Assembly: GCA_021159825.1 (NCBI GenBank)
Contig: JAGHDR010000101.1
Span: 1 to 6,494 of the forward strand
Reading direction: 5' to 3'
Length of the DNA: 6,494 bases
From: Deltaproteobacteria bacterium
GTDB taxonomy: Bacteria > Desulfobacterota > DSM-4660 > Desulfatiglandales > Desulfatiglandaceae
Position 1 is the first letter of the stretch. The number at the start of each line of letters is the position of its first letter. Made by a program: the position numbers and the translations under genes. Positions 1 through 5,623 of this stretch are shown here, in pieces. The notes under the pieces are model-generated. The model did no database searches, was not told where the DNA came from, and was given only the letters and a program-made list of their open reading frames with translations.

Positions 1-62
1 AGACTGATGGCTGATTTCCCGCTCCTTGCTTCAGTGGAGGTGACGTAAAGCGTGTTAGCCAT
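1..62 (-). CDS. pta: Phosphate acetyltransferase, N-terminal fragment (runs off left edge)
   Basis: The reverse strand reads ATG at 62-60 and gives 20 complete codons, MANTLYVTSTEARSGKSAIS, before the window ends. An AGGAG ribosome-binding site (plus-strand CTCCT at 69-73) lies six bases before the ATG, which makes the start convincing. The stretch TEARSGKSA is a P-loop-like motif of the kind found at the start of the BioD-like N-terminal domain of long phosphate acetyltransferases. From family knowledge, Pta interconverts acetyl-CoA and acetyl phosphate in the cytoplasm, usually with acetate kinase. The catalytic C-terminal PTA domain is outside the window, so a stand-alone BioD-like P-loop protein (COG0857 type) cannot be excluded. 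The gene is transcribed divergently from the DUF1848 gene. No good promoter was found for it: a TTGACA-like hexamer at 87-82 is too close to the ATG to serve as its -35. Confidence 0.72.
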   Translation of the reverse strand, partial: MANTLYVTSTEARSGKSAIS

Positions 63-503
63 GGTATGCTCCTGTTGAAGTTGTCAAATGGTTAAGGCTT
101 CGAGATTAAAAAAGGCATGCTAAATCAATCACTGCTCAAGGCGACACGCAACCCTTTAACGGGGCCTGAATGTGAAAAACGAGGCTAACGTCTTGAAACA
201 AAAATGTAAAGTGTATAATGTCCGCTCAGGGTTGGAGGTTCCCCCGTTGAAGAAAAGGCACCCCCATGATAACCTCCTTTATGAGACCTTTGAAAACAGC
301 TACAATCAATTTGTTTTGCACTGTCAAACAATACCGGGCATAATGGGCAAAGTTAAAGGGAAGGACAACATCGGCATGGGTTTCCAAAATGGACCATATA
401 CGGGCACCAGGCTTCAATGGATATTCCGGTCCATCATCACATTCCCGGTTTTTTTCCCCAGGTCCTCTTTGAATTGCACACCACTTTTCGACTTGGATAA
501 AAA
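63..503. other. Divergent intergenic region, no convincing gene
   Basis: About 440 bases separate the leftward pta start from the rightward DUF1848 gene. Apart from the pta ribosome-binding site (69-73) and one candidate rightward promoter (193-219), I see no tRNA, terminator or long repeat. An open frame from GTG 172 to TGA 507 (111 codons) crosses most of it. It has no clear ribosome-binding site, no recognisable domain, and would start upstream of the candidate promoter. A weak AT-rich stem, TTGTTT at 311-316 with AAACAA at 326-331, is probably chance. The distal part would be the untranslated leader of the downstream operon if the promoter call is right. Confidence 0.6.
193..219 (+). promoter_or_regulatory. 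Candidate sigma-70-type promoter for the DUF1848-nuclease operon
   Basis: TTGAAA at 193-198 and a perfect TATAAT at 214-219 are separated by 15 bases, shorter than the usual 16-18. Transcription would start near 226 and leave a leader of roughly 280 bases before the ATG at 504. The -10 match is strong but the short spacer and long leader are weaknesses. No operator-like repeat overlaps it. Confidence 0.35.
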
Positions 504-1406
504 ATGATCATCAGCGCCAGCCGACGGACCGACATTCCCGCCTTTTATGCCAAGTGGTTCATGAACCGGCTTCGGGAAGGCTATTGCACGGTCCCGAACC
601 CCTTTAACCCGAAACAGGTGTCGCGCATCTCCCTGAAGCCTGAAAACGTGGACGTCATTGTCTTCTGGACCCGTTATCCGCAACCCCTGATGCCTTTTTT
701 AGATGAGCTGGATGAACGGGGATACCGCTATTACTTTCTATACACGCTCATGAACAACCCCCGGGCACTGGACCCGAAATCACCATCCCACAAAAGATCC
801 CTGAACACTTTTCGCGTTCTTTCCAACCGCATCGGCAGGGATAAAGTCATCTGGCGTTACGACCCCATCGTTTTCACCCGGATCAGCGATTGGAACTTTC
901 ACAGGGAAACCTACCAGCACATTGCGGAAGAACTGAAAGGCCACACCAGCCGTTGTATCATCAGCATTGTGGATATCTACCGAAAAGCTGCAAAAAGGCT
1001 GAAATTGCTCGAGGGGAAAGGGATTCGAATCCTGGCACCACCGGAGGAAAAATTCGCTGAACTCATGAAAAGCATGTCCGATTCCGCCGCGATTAACGGG
1101 ATGGAGATTCAGCGTTGCGCCGAAGCGCCAGGCCCTGCATTGTATGGAATTCCGCCGGGAAAATGTATCGACGACGGGCTGATCCATCGTGTATTCGGTC
1201 TTGAAGTCACACACCGGAAAGATCCGTCCCAACGGGCCGCCTGCGGTTGTGTGGTCAGTCGGGACATCGGGATTTACGACACCTGCCTGTTCGGCTGCAT
1301 CTACTGCTATGCCACCACCAGCCTTGACCGGGCCAGGGAGCGGCATCGAAACCACGACCCCGCCTCCCCTTCCCTGACAGGCCATTATCAGGAATTCAAA
1401 CCATGA
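504..1406 (+). CDS. DUF1848 family protein with C-terminal CX3CX2C Fe-S motif
   Basis: This 300-residue protein matches the DUF1848 family (PF08902) along its whole length. The family signature ISASRRTDIPAFY is at residues 3-15, a VFWTRYP block at 53-59 and WRYDP at 117-121. At the C-terminus C247 and C249 precede CLFGCIYC (C261, C265, C268), which matches the CX3CX2C motif that binds the SAM-coordinating [4Fe-4S] cluster in radical SAM enzymes. In those enzymes the motif is usually near the N-terminus. No signal peptide or membrane segment is visible, so the protein should be cytoplasmic. Its substrate and reaction are unknown. ATG 504 was chosen because family homology begins right there; the ribosome-binding site is only a weak GGA in TTGGATAAAAA. 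The stop codon overlaps the next start as ATGA (1403-1406), which suggests translational coupling to the nuclease gene. Family assignment is firm; radical SAM chemistry is inference. Confidence 0.88.
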   Translation: MIISASRRTDIPAFYAKWFMNRLREGYCTVPNPFNPKQVSRISLKPENVDVIVFWTRYPQPLMPFLDELDERGYRYYFLYTLMNNPRALDPKSPSHKRSLNTFRVLSNRIGRDKVIWRYDPIVFTRISDWNFHRETYQHIAEELKGHTSRCIISIVDIYRKAAKRLKLLEGKGIRILAPPEEKFAELMKSMSDSAAINGMEIQRCAEAPGPALYGIPPGKCIDDGLIHRVFGLEVTHRKDPSQRAACGCVVSRDIGIYDTCLFGCIYCYATTSLDRARERHRNHDPASPSLTGHYQEFKP

Positions 1407-2773
1407 TCAAGATCCGTCCATATCGGTTTTTTCTCCATCTCTTACTCCTTGCGGCGCTTTCATCGGCCGTTCCCTGTTCAATGGCTGTGGCTGATGAGCA
1501 ATGGAAACCGGTCACGGACCAACTCCTGAGACGCCTCCATCTCGACCGCCGTTACCACAAATGCATCGCCGTAGCCGACGGGGATACCATCACCCTGGAG
1601 AAACTGGGCACGGTTCGATTCATCGGCGTGGACACCCCGGAGAAGAATCATCCCGAATTGCCCGTCCAGTTCATGTCGAAGGAATCGAGCGCTTTCACGA
1701 AAAAGCTCTGCCTGGGAAAGAACATCCGCCTTGAATATGATGCATTTGATAAAGACAAGCGCGGCAACTATGGCCGCGTATTGGCATACCTCTACCTGGA
1801 GGATGGCACATTCGTTCAGAAACAGCTCCTGATGAAGGGTTACGCGGCAGCCTACACCAAGTATCCATTTGATAAACACCGGAAAAATCAGTTCCTGGCC
1901 TGGGAACAAAAAGCACAACGGGAAAGGGTGGGCCTCTGGAAGAACCGGGGAATGAACGAAGTCCTGTGGATACTCAGACAGAGACACCTCCTCATCCAGG
2001 TGGAAAAGGTTCCCTCCGGCAACTATAGGCTCTGGATTGGAAACTGGTCTTCCAAAATTTTCAACAAGGACGAAATCAGCGCGAATCTCTTGCAGCTCTA
2101 TGCGACAGCCCATGAACTTGCACCAATGGACCTCAAGAAACAACTGGTGCGGTACGGATATAAAAAGAGCGCGACCCCTGAACCGGCTACGGTATCGGTC
2201 ATCGGCATGGCCCACAAAAAATGGGGAATCATTTACGGAAACCATGTCAAACCGCGCGTGTCGGTGACGCAACTTGATATGCAGATACAGGAATTATCCA
2301 GTTGGATAAAAAACCTAAATACCGAACTCCTGGGTGTTGTATTGCCGATAAACGGCTACCATCCTGTTCCCGATGAACTGATTCAGATTGCCGACAAACC
2401 GGAAATCGCGAAAGCATTCCTAAAAACAGAACCGATTAAAAAAGGCGCCGAACGAAGGATTTCATGGGAATCAGCTGGGAAATACATTGGAAAACGGGTG
2501 ACCGTTCAAGGAACAATCGTTCGCAGTTACAACTCAGGAAAGGTTTGTTTCCTGAACTTCCACAGGAATTTCACCCGATATATGAGCCTCGCCATTTTTC
2601 AAAACGCTCTGCGGAAGTTCCCATTCCGACCGGAGAAATTCTATCTCAACAAAACAGTTCGGGTGAGGGGGAAAATCAAGAGGTATAAAGGCAGACCGGA
2701 AATCGTTCTCGAAAACCCGAGACAGATCGAGATTATCAAACAGGGACATTCTAAACAGGGAAATGGATACTGA
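1403..2773 (+). CDS. Exported thermonuclease (SNase domain) with C-terminal OB-fold
   Basis: This 456-residue protein begins with a Sec signal peptide: basic MIKIRPYR, a hydrophobic core at about residues 9-23, and a likely cleavage after AVA at A30. An SNase-like domain spans about 51-182. All residues equivalent to the staphylococcal nuclease active site are present: D61 in DGDT, R72, D77, T78 and E80 in RFIGVDTPE, and R125 in YGRVLAY. It should therefore be an active Ca2+-dependent phosphodiesterase cleaving DNA and/or RNA, probably in the periplasm or outside the cell. Residues 183-353 match no domain I recognise. Residues about 358-450 look like an OB-fold nucleic-acid-binding module, with GKRVTVQGTIVRSYNSGKV, FLNF, VRVRGKIKRYKGRPEI and a final PRQIEII. 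At 456 residues it is far longer than a simple exported SNase of about 150-200. The start overlaps the DUF1848 stop by four bases; AGGA nine bases upstream may serve as ribosome-binding site. No clear terminator follows. Confidence 0.87.
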   Translation: MIKIRPYRFFLHLLLLAALSSAVPCSMAVADEQWKPVTDQLLRRLHLDRRYHKCIAVADGDTITLEKLGTVRFIGVDTPEKNHPELPVQFMSKESSAFTKKLCLGKNIRLEYDAFDKDKRGNYGRVLAYLYLEDGTFVQKQLLMKGYAAAYTKYPFDKHRKNQFLAWEQKAQRERVGLWKNRGMNEVLWILRQRHLLIQVEKVPSGNYRLWIGNWSSKIFNKDEISANLLQLYATAHELAPMDLKKQLVRYGYKKSATPEPATVSVIGMAHKKWGIIYGNHVKPRVSVTQLDMQIQELSSWIKNLNTELLGVVLPINGYHPVPDELIQIADKPEIAKAFLKTEPIKKGAERRISWESAGKYIGKRVTVQGTIVRSYNSGKVCFLNFHRNFTRYMSLAIFQNALRKFPFRPEKFYLNKTVRVRGKIKRYKGRPEIVLENPRQIEIIKQGHSKQGNGY

Positions 2774-2911
2774 AAACACCCTTTCTCCTAGTTATTCGAG
2801 TGGTTTCCATGGTATTTTACCTTAACCATTCCTATTCTTCTGATTTTTTCGGTACGGCAATTGAAGCATTCGAAGGAATATCGTGAGCGCGGATAACGGG
2901 ATATTTGCCTT

Positions 2912-3175
2912 CTATATCAGTCGCAAGAAAGGTCCCATGGGCCAACGGAACCAGGTATTTTTCATCATGATCCGGGGGGTTATGCCAAGGATGAATGCCA
3001 GACAGACCGTGTAAACGAAGTCCCAGTTGGACGTATGGGGCGCTGCGATGATGACGTATTTTGGGATACCGGGACTGTCTCCTGCAGTCTTCCATCCCGA
3101 GACTTTAAAGATGAGCAGCGCCAGCTGGCGCATAAAGATTTTACAGATAAATGTGTCATGAACGGTATGATGCAT
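2912..3175 (-). pseudogene. PlsC-type acyltransferase remnant, 5' part only
   Basis: The reverse strand encodes 87 residues starting MHHTVHDTF, with AAGGA seven bases before the ATG at 3175. From about residue 27 it closely resembles the N-terminal half of lysophosphatidic acid acyltransferases of the PlsC/LPLAT superfamily. It shows GWKTAG, IIAAPHTSNWDF with the catalytic HX4D pair H47 and D52, then MMKNTWFRWPMGPFLR. Similarity stops at R85 (about 2921), just before the expected WLGGIPVDR block, and TAG follows at 2914-2912. The second acyl-acceptor motif (FPEGTR type) is absent. I found no continuation of the family in any reverse frame between 2911 and 2774, so this looks like a deletion or rearrangement rather than a single frameshift. 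An intact protein of this kind would acylate lysophosphatidate or a related lipid at the inner membrane. The remnant converges on the nuclease gene. A translated but catalytically dead 87-residue peptide is possible. Confidence 0.72.
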
Positions 3176-3259
3176 TGTCAGATCCTTAATTTAAAAGTAT
3201 AGGAATTTCCATTTTATGCCTAATGAATTCGGCATGATAGGATACGAGTGATTTTTTTT

Positions 3260-3368
3260 GAACGTCCAGCGTTGAGCATCGAATGATGAAATCGCTTCGC
3301 TCTGCCCGTTTATAAATTGGCAGATACCTTATTCAAAATTCGATGTTGGACGTTCGATGTTCGATGTT
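3260..3368. repeat. MITE/REP-like imperfect palindrome with nested hairpin
   Basis: The left arm has GAACGTCCA (3260-3268) and CATCGAAT (3277-3284). The right arm has their reverse complements in mirrored order, ATTCGATG (3338-3345) and TGGACGTTC (3347-3355). The arms differ by an extra segment of about eight bases on the left. Inside the loop TCTGCC (3301-3306) pairs perfectly with GGCAGA (3319-3324). The right arm continues into a small direct repeat: TTCGATGTT occurs at 3339-3347, 3353-3361 and 3360-3368. A run of eight T (3252-3259) abuts the left arm. No transposase is encoded. The structure resembles dispersed non-autonomous palindromic repeats; copy number elsewhere in the genome cannot be judged from this window. 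Confidence 0.68.
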
Positions 3369-3381
3369 CATCTTTTAAGTC

Positions 3382-3394
3382 CGCCCGAAGGGCG
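3382..3394. other. Small GC hairpin (CGCCC-GAA-GGGCG)
   Basis: CGCCC (3382-3386) and GGGCG (3390-3394) form a perfect five-pair stem around a GAA loop (TTC on the reverse strand). It is flanked by short direct repeats of TAAGT at 3376-3380 and 3396-3400. No T-run follows on either strand, so it is not a standard intrinsic terminator. It sits just 3' of the palindromic repeat and 11 bases before the TATAAT box, so it may belong to the repeat element or act as a regulatory site. Confidence 0.4.
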
Positions 3395-3405
3395 CTAAGT
3401 TCATC

Positions 3406-3411
3406 TATAAT
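3406..3411 (+). promoter_or_regulatory. Candidate -10 box for the histidine kinase gene
   Basis: A perfect TATAAT lies 35 bases before the kinase ATG, which would place a start of transcription near 3418 and give a leader of about 29 bases. No acceptable -35 hexamer is found 16-18 bases upstream; that position is occupied by the GC hairpin at 3382-3394. If real, it would need an activator or tolerate a poor -35. Confidence 0.3.
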
Positions 3412-3446
3412 CGAGGGAGTGAGCCAGGGTTAGGGGCAACGGACCA

Positions 3447-5501
3447 ATGACCGGCGACAAGTTCCATATCAGGTTATCAATCGTTCATAAGCTGATGCTT
3501 TATGTCATACTGCTTGTTTTCTTTGCGGTGGGGGTAACCACCTATCTGATGGTAAAGCAGGAGTCTAAAGTCTTAACCGAGGCACTGACTTATGCTGCAA
3601 AACATACGGCCAAAAGCATCGCCTCCAGTACCGAGAGCGCTTTCTGGTCCCTGAACTGGATTTTTGTGGAACAGCTACTCAAAGAAATCAGCGAGGATCA
3701 ATGTTCTGAAGTGATTTTCGCCAAGGTGGTAAATCCCAACGGGGAGGTCTACCTGGCCGATGACAAGGCCTATTATGGAGAGACTGTCGATTCATCCCTC
3801 CTCTTTGACAAGGAAACCCTGCTGGATAGACATTATTTCTCCGAGCAAGGGGAAGAGGGCATATTACTGATCCATCCCGTCGCCATAGGGAAAGATAAAT
3901 GGTATATACTATTAGGGCTTACGCTTGAGCCGGTCAGGAAGAAGATCAGGGATCTCATCGTCCGCAATGTGGGGTTGGGGGGCCTTATCCTTTTACTGGC
4001 AATAATCGCGTTGTTCTTCCTGTCAAGATCCATCTCCGGGCCGTTAGGGCGCCTTTCCAATTCTGCAAAGGCCATCGCAGCAGGAGATCCGGATCAAAGC
4101 GTGGAGGTCAAATCAAGGGACGAAATAGGCCTTTTAGGCGATGCATTTAACGAGATGGTAAAGAGGTTAAATGATGCCAAAGTAGAGCGGGAGAGTTTCG
4201 GGCAGAAATATCAGACCCTGGTAACAACCGTTTCCAAGGCAGGAGTAGGTATTATAGTGGTCCAGAACGATAGTGAACGAAAATGGATTATCAGATATGT
4301 AAACCAGGGCATGGTTGATCTGTCAGGATATGAGACCGAAGAGCTTCTCCGGATGACCATGAAAAATATTGTACATCCGGATGATTATGGCCGGCTATCG
4401 AAACTGTACTCAAAGGAATTTTCTGAAGCTGCGTTGCGCGATGCGCATCAATTCCGTGGTGTTAATAAAAAGGGTGAAATCATATGGATCGAGATAAGCG
4501 TCGGGGCGACCGATTTTGATGGGAGAAGAGCCCTTGTTTGCTATGCCAGGGATGTTTCCAAAAGACTGGAAATTGAAGCAGCGCTGAAAGCCTACAACGA
4601 AAATCTTGAGATGATGGTTCTGGAAAGGACTTCAAAATTGAAGGATACCTTGACCCATCTTCAAGACACCCAGTCCCAGTTGCTGCAATCGGAAAAGATG
4701 GCCACCATAGGCCAGTTAGCAGCCGGCGTGGCCCACGAGATTAATAACCCTGTCGGTTTTGTCAAAAGCAATCTTGGTACCATGCGCGAATATTGCGAAG
4801 ATCTGGTAAGATTATTGGCTAAATATCAAGAGCTTGAGACAGTCCTGGCAAGCGATATGGGGTCGCATGAAAAAAGCTCGGTATGCAGTTTGCTTGAAAC
4901 CCTCTCCGGATTGAAGGAGGAAATTGATCTCGATTTTGTCCTGGACGACTACCAAAAAGCTGTGGACGAATCCCTTGAAGGGATGGAGAGGGTCGCAAAG
5001 ATTGTTTCTGATCTCAAGGACTTTTCCCATATTGACAAGGCGGAATTAGAGGAAACAGATATTAACAGGGGGATCGAAAGCACTCTCGACATTGTCTGGA
5101 ACGAACTAAAATATAAAGTGGATGTGACCAAAGATTTGGGCGATATTCCTCTCGTAAAGTGTTATTCGCAACGTTTGAATCAGGTCTTTATGAATATTTT
5201 GGTCAACGGCGCACAGGCGATTGAAAAAAAGGGTGAGATTCGAATCACGACCAGGGCAAGGGACGACAATGTGGAAATAAAGTTCAGCGACACGGGCAAA
5301 GGTATCCCCCCCGACATTTTACCAAAGATTTTCGATCCGTTTTTCACCACCAAGGACGTGGGCAAAGGAACAGGTCTCGGGTTGAACGTGGCGTATAATA
5401 TTATCCGAAAGCACAAGGGGTCCATTCACGTGGAAAGCGAGGTGGGCAAAGGGACCCGCTTCACCATACGTTTGAAGGTAGATCCGGGGGCGATTGAGTG
5501 A
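3447..5501 (+). CDS. Membrane sensor histidine kinase (sensor loop-HAMP-PAS-HisKA-HATPase)
   Basis: This complete 684-residue kinase has a first membrane segment at about residues 15-35 and an extracytoplasmic sensor region of about 135 residues (36-171), probably a single Cache-like domain. A second membrane segment at 175-192 leads into HAMP at about 193-247 (DEIG motif). A PAS domain follows at about 253-371 and a coiled-coil linker at about 372-415. The H-box GVAHEINNP contains the phospho-accepting H430. The ATPase domain has the N-box with N583 and N587, the G1 box DTGKG (D615, G617, G619), the F-box FDPFFTT (629-635) and the G2 box GKGTGLGL (639-646). All catalytic features are intact, so it should autophosphorylate and pass phosphate to a receiver, plausibly the REC domain encoded 122 bases downstream. 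The signal is unknown. ATG 3447 was chosen because it puts a short basic N-terminus before the first membrane segment; the ribosome-binding site (AGGGG, ten bases away) is weak. The spacing from H430 to N583 is unusually long. Confidence 0.93.
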   Translation: MTGDKFHIRLSIVHKLMLYVILLVFFAVGVTTYLMVKQESKVLTEALTYAAKHTAKSIASSTESAFWSLNWIFVEQLLKEISEDQCSEVIFAKVVNPNGEVYLADDKAYYGETVDSSLLFDKETLLDRHYFSEQGEEGILLIHPVAIGKDKWYILLGLTLEPVRKKIRDLIVRNVGLGGLILLLAIIALFFLSRSISGPLGRLSNSAKAIAAGDPDQSVEVKSRDEIGLLGDAFNEMVKRLNDAKVERESFGQKYQTLVTTVSKAGVGIIVVQNDSERKWIIRYVNQGMVDLSGYETEELLRMTMKNIVHPDDYGRLSKLYSKEFSEAALRDAHQFRGVNKKGEIIWIEISVGATDFDGRRALVCYARDVSKRLEIEAALKAYNENLEMMVLERTSKLKDTLTHLQDTQSQLLQSEKMATIGQLAAGVAHEINNPVGFVKSNLGTMREYCEDLVRLLAKYQELETVLASDMGSHEKSSVCSLLETLSGLKEEIDLDFVLDDYQKAVDESLEGMERVAKIVSDLKDFSHIDKAELEETDINRGIESTLDIVWNELKYKVDVTKDLGDIPLVKCYSQRLNQVFMNILVNGAQAIEKKGEIRITTRARDDNVEIKFSDTGKGIPPDILPKIFDPFFTTKDVGKGTGLGLNVAYNIIRKHKGSIHVESEVGKGTRFTIRLKVDPGAIE

Positions 5502-5623
5502 TTGAAAACAGAGAGCAGCAGAATATCGAACCGAAAAATGTAGAAGAAAAAAGAAAAATAAGCGACAATCCAGGGTCGAATCGCAAAACTCGATGACGAT
5601 GATAAATGACAAATGAGGCCCCC

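Noticed and set aside
82..87. TTGACA on the reverse strand ahead of pta
   Set aside because: It lies only about 20 bases before the pta ATG, so a matching -10 would fall on the start codon; not usable as the pta promoter.
226..417. 63-codon reverse frame in the same intergenic region
   Set aside because: Short, no motif, no ribosome-binding site, and it overlaps the equally unsupported forward frame.
172..507. 111-codon open frame (GTG start) upstream of the DUF1848 gene, stop overlapping its ATG
   Set aside because: No recognisable domain, unremarkable composition, no clear ribosome-binding site, and its start precedes the best promoter candidate. The ATGA overlap at 504-507 alone is not enough to call it a gene.
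780..1385. 201-codon reverse frame inside the DUF1848 gene
   Set aside because: It lies wholly antisense to a gene with strong family similarity; the translation has no recognisable motif and reflects codon bias of the real gene.
1478..2272. 264-codon reverse frame inside the nuclease gene
   Set aside because: Antisense to the SNase coding sequence, whose active-site residues are all in the forward frame; no domain in the reverse product.
2774..2850. Possible terminator after the nuclease gene (GGTA-TTT-TACC at about 2811)
   Set aside because: The stem has four AT-containing pairs and no proper T-tract follows directly; too weak to call.
2832..3095. 87-codon reverse frame overlapping the acyltransferase remnant
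   Set aside because: It is the alternative frame of the remnant over most of its length. Its unshared tail (2832-2911) shows no acyltransferase continuation, so it does not repair the gene by frameshift.
3216..3235. Inverted repeat ATGCC-10-GGCAT upstream of the acyltransferase remnant
   Set aside because: Only a five-pair stem with a ten-base loop, and the T8 run is 16 bases away, so it is neither a convincing terminator nor a demonstrable operator.
3252..3368. CRISPR array considered for the repeated TTCGATGTT units
   Set aside because: The units are nine bases long, overlap one another, and have no regular spacers or cas genes nearby.
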